Origin: DSWT01 sp035415725 | GTDB taxonomy: Bacteria; Chloroflexota; Anaerolineae; B4-G1; SLSP01 | Assembly: GCA_035415725.1 (NCBI GenBank) | Contig: DAOOGN010000053.1 | Span: 1 to 29,396 of the forward strand | DNA length: 29,396 nt | Direction: 5' to 3' | Notes under the pieces: generated by a model | Told to the model about the DNA's origin: nothing | What the model saw: only the letters and a program-made list of their open reading frames with translations | The model's database searches: none | Made by a program: the position numbers and the translations under genes | In this document: piece after piece, positions 16,069-24,274 of the stretch | How positions within the stretch are numbered: the first letter of the stretch is position 1 | Layout of the letters: every line of letters starts with the position of its first letter

Positions 16069-16491
16069 ATGGGTGAGAAGATAGTAAAGAGCGACGCGGA
16101 ATGGCAGGCGGTTCTCACGCCGGAGCAGTACCGCGTGATGCGCCAGAAGGGCACGGAACGCGCGTTCACCGGCAAGTACTACGCCTATAAAGAAGATGGC
16201 GTTTACCGCTGCGGCGCGTGCGGGCAGGAGCTATTCGACTCGCAGACCAAGTTCGATTCCGGCACAGGCTGGCCGAGTTTCTACGCGCCATTAGCGCCTG
16301 ATCGGGTGGATAAAACGAACGACTACAGCCACTTTATGCTACGCACCGAAGTCACGTGCAGCCGTTGTGGCGCGCACCTGGGTCATGTCTTCGAAGACGG
16401 CCCCGCGCCGACCGGCCTGCGCTATTGCCTCAACTCCATCTCGCTCGACTTTCAGCCCCGTAAAGAACCTTTGTCAGAGCAGGAGGGCTAA
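16069..16491 (+). CDS. msrB: Peptide methionine-(R)-S-oxide reductase MsrB
   Basis: Reduces the R-epimer of methionine sulfoxide and complements MsrA. The 140-residue protein has the structural zinc site C48-x2-C51 and C97-x2-C100, the W-P-S-F-Y substrate loop, HLGHVF, and the catalytic Cys at C120 in RYCLNSISL. No signal peptide is present, so it acts in the cytoplasm. GGAGGGGGT lies immediately before the ATG. A strong terminator follows the stop by about 35 bases, closing the kinase-msrA-msrB unit. Confidence 0.97.
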   Translation: MGEKIVKSDAEWQAVLTPEQYRVMRQKGTERAFTGKYYAYKEDGVYRCGACGQELFDSQTKFDSGTGWPSFYAPLAPDRVDKTNDYSHFMLRTEVTCSRCGAHLGHVFEDGPAPTGLRYCLNSISLDFQPRKEPLSEQEG

Positions 16492-16524
16492 CCGGACTGC
16501 CGGCAACACAACAGATTTCACAGG

Positions 16525-16563
16525 ACAAAAATGCCCGACACATTACGTGTCGGGCATTTTTGT
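16525..16563. terminator. Bidirectional intrinsic terminator
   Basis: A perfect 17-bp stem (16525-16541 with 16547-16563) encloses the 5-base loop ATTAC. The GC core GCCCGACAC/GTGTCGGGC is flanked by an A-tract on the left and a T-tract on the right, so it can stop transcription from both msrB (+) and the convergent giant surface-protein gene (-). A further inverted pair, CCGGCAACA (16500-16508) and TGTTGCCGG (16561-16569), could extend it. Confidence 0.93.
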
Positions 16564-16584
16564 TGCCGGGGCGTTGCAAAACGG

Positions 16585-19500
16585 TCAGAAGTTCCGCAAA
16601 ACCAGCGGCAGGAAGATACTATATGCGCTACTCTTTACCTTGATGATTTGCTGCGTGCTTACCCCACCTGGTGTGCAGTTATTACGAGTCGTCAGTTGCA
16701 CCGTCTTCTCGCCGATGGTGGCATAGGTGTGCGTCATCGGTGTTGTGACAACGACCGCCGTTTGTCCATCGCCGAAGCTCCAGTCGTAAGTGATCGGCGC
16801 GGTCGCGTTCGCCGGTGAATACGTCGCGGTGAAGGTGACCGGTGTGTTGACCAGGATTGTCGCCGGCTGGTAGGTGAAGCTGATGGCCGTGAGTGGTATG
16901 CAAGCCGGGGTCACAGTGATGGTAGATGTCGCTACATCGCTGTAGCCTAGCGCGTCGGTAACAACCAGTGTGATGGTGAACTCGCCGGCCGTGTTGTACT
17001 GGTAGGTGGAATTCTGCGCCGCACTTGTTCCGCCATCGCCGAAGTCCCACGCCCACGTCACGATGGGCGGCACATTGGTCGTGCTGGTGTCCGTGAAGTA
17101 GACGGTTGTGCCCGCGACGACGCTGGCTGCGCTTTGCACAAAATCGGCGATCAGCGTCGGCGGCGTGACCGTGACCGCGCCGATGGCCGTCGCCGTGTAG
17201 CCGCACGTATCGGTGATGGTCAGGCGCACGGTGAAGATGCCGTCGGTGGTGTAGGTGTGCGCGACGTCGGCTCCGCTGGCGCTATGCCCGTCGCCGAAAT
17301 CCCAGGCCCACGCCGCGACCGCCGGCCCGTTGGTGGTGGAGGTATCGGTGAAGCGCAGGGTCGTGCTGACGACGGCACGGTTGGCGCTCTGCTCAAAGCT
17401 GGCGACGAGGGTGGGCGCGAGCACGTCGACGCTGACCGGCGCGCCCACGGCGCTGCTCACACCCTGGTCGCTATCGACGACGCGGTAATCGCTGTTGACA
17501 ACCATACCCTGGCAGGGCAATGTGGCCTGGAACATCTCTGTGGCGACGCCACCATTCGGCGCGAGGCTGTCGATGGTCCACCAGACCCAGGGGAGGGTGA
17601 CGGTGCCGCCGCTGACGTTCTCCAGCCCTGCCGGGAGGGTGTCGCTGAGAATGATGCCCGTGCCGATGCTGTTGCCGCTGTTCGTGACCGTCAGCGTGTA
17701 GGTGATGGGCGCTCCGGCGATGGCCTTGCTCTCGTAAGCCTTGCTCACCTCGAAGTACGGCAGGTCGATCATCACGTCGACGGAGCTGGCGTTGTTGTCG
17801 ATGTAGGGTTCCTTATCCACGTCGGGGTGGGTGCTGGCGATTGTGCTCCGGTTGGTGAAGGTATCCAGTCCTGTGGCGGTGTACGGAATACGGGCAGTTA
17901 AGTAGATTTCGTTCCATGCACTGGCCTTGAGTGGATCGAATAGCCATACCTGGACCCCGCCAGCCTGAGCATCAGGGGGACGATTACACCACTCGGTGCC
18001 ATTACAGTAGCGCAGTTTTGCGGCGATATAGGTAAAGCCCGCCGGCAGGATGTCGGTGAGCCGCGCGCCGCCCTCCATACTCCACCACCATTCGTTCCCC
18101 CGGCGGTCGTTGCCGAAGGTCAGGCTGAAGGTGATCAGTTCGCCGGGCAAGAGTGCGCCATCCACCAGGTTTTTCTTGACCCACAGATCGGGGCCGGTCG
18201 TGAGCACGACGGAGTCCATATTGTCGTCGGGGTTGACGTCGTCCTCAACCAGCATCACTTTCGCCGTGTTGGTGAAGATCAGGCCGAAGGGCAGTGGCGC
18301 GGTGTCGGTGATCAGCCCAAAGTTGAAGTTCGCCGCCCACCCCGGTTCCAGCAGTTCCAGGGTCATGGTGAAATGATCGCCGAAGTCACGCCATTCCCAC
18401 CAGCGCCCAAAACCACCGCCGATACCGCCGTCCATCCGCATCCCCGCCGGGTAGGTGTCCGTGACTGTTACCCTATTGACGGTCGCGTCGCCCACATTTT
18501 CGACGCTGAGGTTGTACGACGCGCGGCGGGTGTTCTCGCCCCAGTCATCCCATTGGCCCTCCTTGCGCACGCGCAGGTTCGGGCCGGCGGGGTTGAGCGT
18601 TTCCGTCCATGTGCTGACGTTGTCGTCGCAGGTATCCTCACCGGGCAGACAGGTGACCTCGGCGGTGTTGACCAGCACTGTACCAGGCAGTGCGGCGGCC
18701 TCCACATTCAGCACCACCTCGAAGTTGTCGTTGTAGCCGTTATCCAGCCCTGTGAACTCCCATACCACGTAACCATCGCCGACTTCGGCGGGCGCGAATG
18801 CGTATTGGCCGTATTCATCCCGATGCCACGCGCTGTCGAAAGTGGTGCTGACTGGCAGTGTGTCGGTGATGCGGAAGGCGCCGACGGGGATGTTGCCGTT
18901 GTTGCGGATGTCGATCCAGTAATGCAGTTCACCGCCGGGCACAAGCTGTCCATTTCCCCAGTACTTGTTGAGGAACAGGTTAGGATGCGGATTGTTGACG
19001 CTGCCCCTCCACTCGCTTTCGTTGTCGTCGGGGCTGAGATCATTGGCAGCGTAGATGATGACATGGTTCCAGAGTTCCAGGCCGGGCCAGGCTGCCTCAT
19101 CCACGTGCGCGCGGACATAGACGGCTTCGCAGCGCCACCCCATAAGGCTGGGTTTGGCTATGACCAGTTCTTGCGCGCTGCTGCCGACTTCGTACCAGCC
19201 GGGGCTATCGCTCCACCAGGTTTGCACCGTCATAGAAAGGTGCAGTGTATCGGTGAGCGTCACGGCGCTGCTGGCCGTGCCGCCGTTGTTGCAGGGATTG
19301 AGTTGGAAGACGACATCGTAACCCGCGGCGGGGTCGCCGGTCCATGCCCATTTGCCGATGTTGAGCTGTGTGTCGTTGGGCTGCACATCGCCGCTCCATT
19401 CGGACCATTTCTCCGAAGGATCGCCCTGGTCGTAGGGATTGCTGGTGGCAATCTGCACGGTATTGGTGACGCGCTCGCCGGCTGTGGCTGTGACTTCGGC

Positions 19501-22467
19501 GAAGACGTAAAAGTGAATCCAATCGCCCGGTTCGACCGTGCCCAGATCCAGCACGACTTGATCGCCGCCGCCGGTGTGGGGAAAGCTGGAAGTGTCGGTG
19601 ATATACGTCATCCCTTGCAGTGTGTCGGTGATGACGACGTTCTCCGCGTCGGCGTCACCCTCGTTGCGATACTGCACGTAGAAGACGGCGTTGCCGCCCT
19701 CGCCGAGGTTGCCGCCGTCCAGCCACTTCTCTACGCGGAGATGGGGTGCGGGTTCGTAAACCACGTTGGCAACCTGGTCGTGATCCGGCTCATAGTACCA
19801 CAGCCAGACGTTCTGTCCGGGCTGTAAATCCCAGCCCATCGCCCCAAAGTCACAGACCGCGCTGCCGCCATCTGGGTCGAGCGTAAACCTGGTTCCTGGT
19901 CCGTTTTCGACATTACAATCAACGTCGAGCATTTCGGAGAACCAGTCCACTTGCAATGTAATGGTGACGAGATCGTTGTTGGCATCCACCTCACCGTTGA
20001 TCTCGCCGATTTGCACGTCGCTGGCGTAGACGCCGTCAAGGACGCCGTGAACCCAGTCACCGGGCGCGATGTCCGGACGCTCAGGCGACCAGGGATTGTC
20101 GAGATTGGTGGAAAAGCCGGTCTGACCAATTCCCCACCAGGGGATGATGCCGGTGGTCAATGCGGCAGTCGCTTTGATGTCACCCAGATCATTGGTGACG
20201 GTGAGCCAGAGAGTGTGACCTGCTTCGTAATTGCCCTCGATCCAGTCGTGAGCGTAGTTGATGATGAGGGTCAGGTCCGGGTTGACTAGCCGGTGATGGA
20301 ATCCGACCTGGGCATAGCCAATATCGGCCCAGTAGCCGACGTCGCCTTGCGCACCGCGCGGGATGTCAGGATAAGAGGCGCTGTAATGTCCCTGGTCATC
20401 CGTTTCTACCCGTTGTGTGGGGAAGCCCCACAAATCGACCTGTACCGTCGCGTGATCCAGCGCGCCAATCTGCCCCCACACGGTGTCGGCGTTCGAGTCA
20501 ATTTGCCCGGTGAAGGGGTCCGGGATAACGACGTGCACCGGATGCGCTCCCGCGCCGGCCGTGACGGTGACGATGTCGCCGGGATCAAAGGTGTCGGGGA
20601 AGTTGTTCTCGTTCCAACAGGTATCCCAGAAGGTCATCTCGGCCAACGCCGTGGTCACGGTAATCGGGGCTTGCGGGACGCAGCCCCACACGCGGGTGCG
20701 GTACACGTCGAAGTCCACCCACTGCACTTCGCCGCCGCTGAAGGCGACGTCTTCCGCCACATTATCGGCCGGATTGGTATCGTCGTCCGGTAAGGTGATT
20801 TCGACCATGTTGGTGAACCAACGCACCGGCACGCCGGGTTCGTCCAGATTGGCGTTGAATTCGATCTGGCCGTACTCGCCTGGATAGAGTTCCGAGAAGC
20901 GCCAGGCCAGCATGTCGCTGTCAAGCGATTCTGAAATCAGACGGCTCTGATCGAAGTTCAAATTCCACCAGCCATCCCAGGCCGTGTCGGCCGGCAGTGT
21001 GTCGGTGATCCAGACGTTGGAGAGGGTCGCGTCGCCCAGGTTGTAGAAGTGGATGCGGTAGCCCAACTGCCCGTCGCCGTTCCACCAGTGCTCTTTGGTC
21101 ACGCGCAGGTTGGGACCATGGTCGAAGACTTGCTGGGTGACGCAGTAGGTATTGTTGTTAGGATCGTTCTCCTGTTCGTCACCGTCGACGGTGATGCAGT
21201 TGGTGAGGACGGTCCCTGGTGTAACGTCGGCGTCGATGTCCACACTGAAGTCGAGGCCAAAGCCGTCGGATACGGCTAAATCGCCGCTGTGCCAGGCGAT
21301 GGTATTGCCGGTGACCACATCGGGTGGGAAACTCCATCCCTCGTTCCGCCACGCGCTGCCGGATTGGTAAGTGGTGCTGGTGGGCAGTGTGTCGGTCAGC
21401 CAGACGTTGTGCATCGGCATGTTGCCGCTGTTCCAGTGGTTGATTCCATACCGCGCCCACCCGCCGGGCACAAGGATGCTGCCCAAGCCCCATTTATCGG
21501 CGTTGAGATCGTAGCGCGGGGTGCTCGTGCGGGCGTCTTCATTGGTGCGCTCGTTGTTGTCGGGCTGTGCGTCATCGGGCGTGGTCACGATGACATAGTT
21601 GCTTAACTGCATCTCTTCCGGCGCATTGGGATCGAGCAGCAGTCGCAGGTCGATATGCTCACACCAACTGCCCGGCAGGCCCGGCGCATAGAGTGCGAAC
21701 TGCCCGCCCGTCGTGCTGACCTCGGTCCACAGCGCATGATTCCACCAATCGTCGGTGCTCCAACCGACCACCGTTGTCGAAACGGGCAGTGTGTCGGTCA
21801 GCCAGACTGGGCCAAAATCCGCCCCATAGTCGCTGCACCAGCGAATGGTGTACACAAACTCCTGACCTGGAGTAGGATCGCCGGGACTGGGCCATTTATC
21901 GACGTTGATGCCCACGTCGCTGTCTTGCACGTTGACCGGACCGGCGCAGGATGTGTCGTCGCCGGGGTTGGTGTCACCGGGGGTACTTGTCGAAATCGCG
22001 GCGCAGTTTTCACCGAGAGCGCCCTCGCCGGTCGGCATGGCGGCGTCGACGTCCAGTGTGACGAAAAAGACGGCCCAGTTATCGCCGTTGCCGGGGACAG
22101 GCAGATTGCCCACCTGCCAGGTGATGACGCCGTTCGCGCCTATCTCGTGCGTCAGGCCGCTCGTATCGTCGACGTAGGTGGTCGAGACGGGCAGTGTGTC
22201 CGTGATGACGACGCCGGTCGCTGCTGCGTCACCGTCATTCCAGTAGCTGAGGCGGTACACGAGTTTGCCGCCGGGTCGGGCGAAGCCGCTGACGTGCTCC
22301 TTCGACACACCGACTTGCGGCGCGGCGGCCACAGCAGCGGGCCAATCTATCGGCGCTGTTGAAACGGCGCCGAGCGCCTCGGTCGAAGCCGTGATGAGCA
22401 AGAAGATGATCAACAAGGCGCTGCTCAATCCAAGAACAAGTGGGAAAAACAACTGCTGACGTTTCAT
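16585..22467 (-). CDS. Giant secreted surface protein with DUF11 repeats and PKD domains
   Basis: A 1960-residue exported protein. Residues 1-34 are a signal peptide (K-R-Q-Q then a long hydrophobic core). About ten DUF11-like beta domains follow, each marked by a (I/L)TDTLP.(S)T motif, near residues 89, 228, 362, 490, 950, 1071, 1204, 1337, 1469 and 1607, a period of about 130. Residues ~590-910 are a different, non-repeated Trp-rich module. Three PKD domains end the chain (W-D-F-G-D-G twice, W-S-F-G-D-G once, about 1700-1942), followed by the terminal sequence IFLPLVLRNF. There is no LPxTG or C-terminal membrane anchor. It probably forms an adhesive or structural cell-surface layer. AGGAGGGG precedes the ATG. 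The repeats are also visible in DNA (GGCAGTGTGTCGGT), making copy-number change possible. Confidence 0.9.
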   Translation of the reverse strand: MKRQQLFFPLVLGLSSALLIIFLLITASTEALGAVSTAPIDWPAAVAAAPQVGVSKEHVSGFARPGGKLVYRLSYWNDGDAAATGVVITDTLPVSTTYVDDTSGLTHEIGANGVITWQVGNLPVPGNGDNWAVFFVTLDVDAAMPTGEGALGENCAAISTSTPGDTNPGDDTSCAGPVNVQDSDVGINVDKWPSPGDPTPGQEFVYTIRWCSDYGADFGPVWLTDTLPVSTTVVGWSTDDWWNHALWTEVSTTGGQFALYAPGLPGSWCEHIDLRLLLDPNAPEEMQLSNYVIVTTPDDAQPDNNERTNEDARTSTPRYDLNADKWGLGSILVPGGWARYGINHWNSGNMPMHNVWLTDTLPTSTTYQSGSAWRNEGWSFPPDVVTGNTIAWHSGDLAVSDGFGLDFSVDIDADVTPGTVLTNCITVDGDEQENDPNNNTYCVTQQVFDHGPNLRVTKEHWWNGDGQLGYRIHFYNLGDATLSNVWITDTLPADTAWDGWWNLNFDQSRLISESLDSDMLAWRFSELYPGEYGQIEFNANLDEPGVPVRWFTNMVEITLPDDDTNPADNVAEDVAFSGGEVQWVDFDVYRTRVWGCVPQAPITVTTALAEMTFWDTCWNENNFPDTFDPGDIVTVTAGAGAHPVHVVIPDPFTGQIDSNADTVWGQIGALDHATVQVDLWGFPTQRVETDDQGHYSASYPDIPRGAQGDVGYWADIGYAQVGFHHRLVNPDLTLIINYAHDWIEGNYEAGHTLWLTVTNDLGDIKATAALTTGIIPWWGIGQTGFSTNLDNPWSPERPDIAPGDWVHGVLDGVYASDVQIGEINGEVDANNDLVTITLQVDWFSEMLDVDCNVENGPGTRFTLDPDGGSAVCDFGAMGWDLQPGQNVWLWYYEPDHDQVANVVYEPAPHLRVEKWLDGGNLGEGGNAVFYVQYRNEGDADAENVVITDTLQGMTYITDTSSFPHTGGGDQVVLDLGTVEPGDWIHFYVFAEVTATAGERVTNTVQIATSNPYDQGDPSEKWSEWSGDVQPNDTQLNIGKWAWTGDPAAGYDVVFQLNPCNNGGTASSAVTLTDTLHLSMTVQTWWSDSPGWYEVGSSAQELVIAKPSLMGWRCEAVYVRAHVDEAAWPGLELWNHVIIYAANDLSPDDNESEWRGSVNNPHPNLFLNKYWGNGQLVPGGELHYWIDIRNNGNIPVGAFRITDTLPVSTTFDSAWHRDEYGQYAFAPAEVGDGYVVWEFTGLDNGYNDNFEVVLNVEAAALPGTVLVNTAEVTCLPGEDTCDDNVSTWTETLNPAGPNLRVRKEGQWDDWGENTRRASYNLSVENVGDATVNRVTVTDTYPAGMRMDGGIGGGFGRWWEWRDFGDHFTMTLELLEPGWAANFNFGLITDTAPLPFGLIFTNTAKVMLVEDDVNPDDNMDSVVLTTGPDLWVKKNLVDGALLPGELITFSLTFGNDRRGNEWWWSMEGGARLTDILPAGFTYIAAKLRYCNGTEWCNRPPDAQAGGVQVWLFDPLKASAWNEIYLTARIPYTATGLDTFTNRSTIASTHPDVDKEPYIDNNASSVDVMIDLPYFEVSKAYESKAIAGAPITYTLTVTNSGNSIGTGIILSDTLPAGLENVSGGTVTLPWVWWTIDSLAPNGGVATEMFQATLPCQGMVVNSDYRVVDSDQGVSSAVGAPVSVDVLAPTLVASFEQSANRAVVSTTLRFTDTSTTNGPAVAAWAWDFGDGHSASGADVAHTYTTDGIFTVRLTITDTCGYTATAIGAVTVTPPTLIADFVQSAASVVAGTTVYFTDTSTTNVPPIVTWAWDFGDGGTSAAQNSTYQYNTAGEFTITLVVTDALGYSDVATSTITVTPACIPLTAISFTYQPATILVNTPVTFTATYSPANATAPITYDWSFGDGQTAVVVTTPMTHTYATIGEKTVQLTTRNNCTPGGVSTQQIIKVKSSAYSIFLPLVLRNF

Positions 22468-22729
22468 ATTGCCCCTCCTTTGTTAGGCATGGCTTTTGCA
22501 TCAAAACACCCATGGACTGTCAAAGTCCGCTTGCTTGGACAGATATAAAGGTCGGCCGGCATGTTGCGGGCGGCCGACGAGGGGATGAGCGGAACCCTAT
22601 CCGTTGACGGTTATGAACGATTTTACACTTTGAGAACTGGGACGATATCTAATGAAGTGAGGTAACCCATGATGGGCCGTTGGTGTAATTTCTACTGTTG
22701 GATCCTCTCTTGGGTTGGAATTTAGAGAT
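22468..22729. other. Upstream region of the surface-protein gene
   Basis: No coding sequence is apparent. The ribosome binding site of the surface-protein gene lies at the left edge. An 8-bp inverted repeat, GTCGGCCG (22551-22558) and CGGCCGAC (22571-22578), could form a hairpin in the leader. On the minus strand a TTGACA lies at about 22517-22522, but the -10 position 17 bases on (TGCAAA) is poor. No clear promoter can be named. Confidence 0.35.
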
Positions 22730-22852
22730 CAGGACTTACGCAAGCCTGGCTCGAATCAAGTGGCGGAGAATTTGTAGTGACGCCTTCAGGCGTCTCTTAG
22801 GAGCTAAGAACGGCTAAAGCCGTCACTACAAACGGAAATTTGCGTAAGTCCT
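22730..22852 (-). mobile_element. Miniature inverted-repeat element, copy 2 (inverted)
   Basis: The reverse complement of the element at 7940-8062, with the same terminal repeats AGGACTTACGCAA/TTGCGTAAGTCCT and four differences by eye in 123 positions. Counting the C at 22730 (the complement of the extra G in copy 1) as element sequence, a 6-bp direct repeat AGAGAT flanks it (22724-22729 and 22853-22858). It sits between the divergent surface-protein and isomerase genes. Confidence 0.87.
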
Positions 22853-22915
22853 AGAGATGTCTCCATTGTAGTCCAAATTGTGCCAGAATGCAATACCCGA
22901 TTTGAAGGCATGTTA

Positions 22916-22921
22916 TATAAT
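22916..22921 (+). promoter_or_regulatory. Candidate -10 box for the isomerase gene
   Basis: TATAAT lies 85 bases before the ATG at 23007, without a convincing -35 box. The space between is filled by the phrase repeat ATCCGACTAACGG at about 22967-22979. Confidence 0.35.
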
Positions 22922-22964
22922 GGGATTGGTGACTAAGATTTTTTCTTTTGACTTTCGACCTTTG

Positions 22965-22996
22965 GCTATCCGACTAACGGCTACTTGACTATCGCA
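22965..22996. repeat. Phrase repeat (CTATCCGACTAACGG)
   Basis: CTATCCGACTAACGGCTAC followed by TTGACTATCG matches the words at 14653-14699. Its counterpart in the opposite sense, AGTCGGATAGTCC, follows the isomerase gene at 23824, so the gene is bracketed by inverted copies of the phrase. Confidence 0.6.
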
Positions 22997-23006
22997 GGAG
23001 AAAGCT

Positions 23007-23825
23007 ATGCTAAAACTATCGTTTACGACCTTAGGTTGTCCCCGCTGGACGCTGCGCCAGATTGCGGAAAATGCTGCCACGATGGGCTACGATGCCGTGG
23101 ATTTTCGCGGTTTGCAGGATGCGCTGGACATCACGACGACGGCGGAATTCACCACCGACCTCGCGGCGACGAAGCGCCTGTTCGCCGGCCTCGGCGTCGC
23201 CATTTCCGGCATTGCCACGTCGGCGCGCTACGCCACCGTCGATCCCGTCGAGCGCGAGAAACAGTTCGACGAGACCCGGCGCAACATGGAACTCGCCGCC
23301 AAACTCGATGCCCACGTCCTGCGCGTCTACGGCGGGCGTGTACCTGACGGCTACACGGTCGATTCGATCCTGCCGGCGCTGGTGGAGAACCTGCGCATCA
23401 TCGGCGACGAGGCGGAGGCCTTCGGCGTGACGCTCGCGCTGGAAACGCACGACGACTGGACCGACTCGGCGGTCTTTGCGCGGTTGATGCGGACCGTAAA
23501 CCATCCCCGTGTGCGCGTGCTGTGGGACTTGCACCATCCCTTCCGCACCCACGGTGAACCGCCGGACGTGACTTACGCCAACCTCGCGCCGTTCACCGTG
23601 AGCATTCACGTCAAAGACTCCGTCCCCACCGCCGACGGACATCATCAATATGTCCTGTTGGGTGAAGGCGATGTGCCCGTCAAGCGGATGCTCGATCTGC
23701 TCGTGGCGGGCGGCTACGACGGCTACGCCATCCTCGAATGGGAAAAGCGCTGGATTCCCACCTTGCCCGAGCCGGAAATCGCCTTTCCGCAGTACGTCGC
23801 CAAAATGCGCGCGTGGCTGGAATAG
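23007..23825 (+). CDS. Sugar-phosphate isomerase/epimerase-like TIM-barrel protein
   Basis: A 272-residue member of the xylose-isomerase-like/AP-endonuclease-2 TIM-barrel superfamily. Probable metal-binding residues appear at the usual strand ends: E146 in LALETHDDW, D174 and H177 in VLWDLHHP, H201 in SIHVKDS and E244 in ILEWEK. Relatives isomerise or epimerise keto sugars, inositols or hydroxypyruvate; the true substrate cannot be told. The N-terminus MLKLSFTTLGCP is typical. AGGAGAAAG precedes the ATG at 23007. It stands alone, bracketed by phrase repeats, with the sugar-responsive kinase gene 450 bases downstream. Confidence 0.88.
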   Translation: MLKLSFTTLGCPRWTLRQIAENAATMGYDAVDFRGLQDALDITTTAEFTTDLAATKRLFAGLGVAISGIATSARYATVDPVEREKQFDETRRNMELAAKLDAHVLRVYGGRVPDGYTVDSILPALVENLRIIGDEAEAFGVTLALETHDDWTDSAVFARLMRTVNHPRVRVLWDLHHPFRTHGEPPDVTYANLAPFTVSIHVKDSVPTADGHHQYVLLGEGDVPVKRMLDLLVAGGYDGYAILEWEKRWIPTLPEPEIAFPQYVAKMRAWLE

Positions 23826-23890
23826 TCGGATAGTCCTTAGTCGTATAGTCAATGGCCAATTCGCTGATTCTTCTATTCGCCGATTCGCTT
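23824..23890. repeat. Phrase repeats after the isomerase gene
   Basis: AGTCGGATAGTCCTTAGTCG is followed by CCAATTCGCTGATTC and TATTCGCCGATTCGCTTA. Two separate phrase families, seen apart elsewhere in the window, are here joined end to end just before the large direct repeat. Confidence 0.6.
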
Positions 23891-23894
23891 ATGG

Positions 23895-24124
23895 TAACTA
23901 TTCAGCCGTCCTTGCCAGGTGGCGAATGGGACTTTGGGGAGGGCACATAATAAGTTACCCCTTCGGCAGGTGATGACCCTCTTATCCCCCAACCCCCTTC
24001 TCCCCCGCAAGCGGGGAAGAAGGGAGCAAGGTGGGGGTGTGGCGGGCGGCGAAGCCGCCCGCCACACCCCCTCCCAAAATCCCCCTTCCTGGAGGGAAGG
24101 GGGGCAGGGGGGATGGGCTTATAA
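23895..24124 (+). repeat. Structured ~230-bp direct repeat, left copy
   Basis: The repeat runs from TAACTATTCAGCC to GGGCTTATA and recurs in the same orientation at 29122-29350 with roughly nine bases in ten alike by eye. It contains CTTTGGGGAGGGCACATAAT and a chain of strong hairpins: one around CCCCCGCAAGCGGGG, an 18-bp perfect palindrome arm pair at 24033-24050/24054-24071 with loop GAA, and CCCCCTTCC/GGAAGGGGG. It encodes no evident protein. Confidence 0.85.
24033..24071. repeat. 18-bp perfect hairpin, loop GAA
   Basis: The arms GGGGGTGTGGCGGGCGGC and its exact complement enclose a three-base loop GAA. The equivalent hairpin in the right copy has identical arms but loop TTC, the reverse complement. 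It has no T-tract, so it is not a standard terminator, but the structure is very stable. Confidence 0.9.
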
Positions 24125-24195
24125 AGACTATCGGGTTGATCGTGAACCCTATCGCCGGGATGGGCGGGAGTGTGGGCCTCAAGGGTACCGATGGC
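24121..24195 (+). pseudogene. N-terminal relic of an ATP-NAD kinase (AcoX-like family)
   Basis: About 25 codons, in frame from 24121, read K-T-I-G-L-I-V-N-P-I-A-G-M-G-G-S-V-G-L-K-G-T-D-G. As I recall the family, this is the conserved N-terminus of ATP-NAD/AcoX-type kinases (COG3199). Homology then stops and a TAA follows at 24217. The expected start codon position reads ATA, directly at the edge of the large repeat. The rest of the gene, some 350 codons, is gone. The fragment cannot be functional. Confidence 0.6.
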
Positions 24196-24274
24196 GGGAC
24201 GTCTTTTTTGCCGCTGTAACTGCCGGAACGCTGGAGAAATGGAGTAAAATGCGCGAGGAGATTCGGGAGCACGT

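Noticed and set aside
18373..19827. A 484-codon plus-strand ORF opposite the surface-protein gene
   Set aside because: It mirrors the repeat structure of the minus-strand gene, has no good start, and its sequence is low-complexity Val/Ala/Gly/Asp-rich.
24033..24071. Intrinsic terminator
   Set aside because: The hairpin is strong but has no following T-tract, and the same structure belongs to a repeated element.
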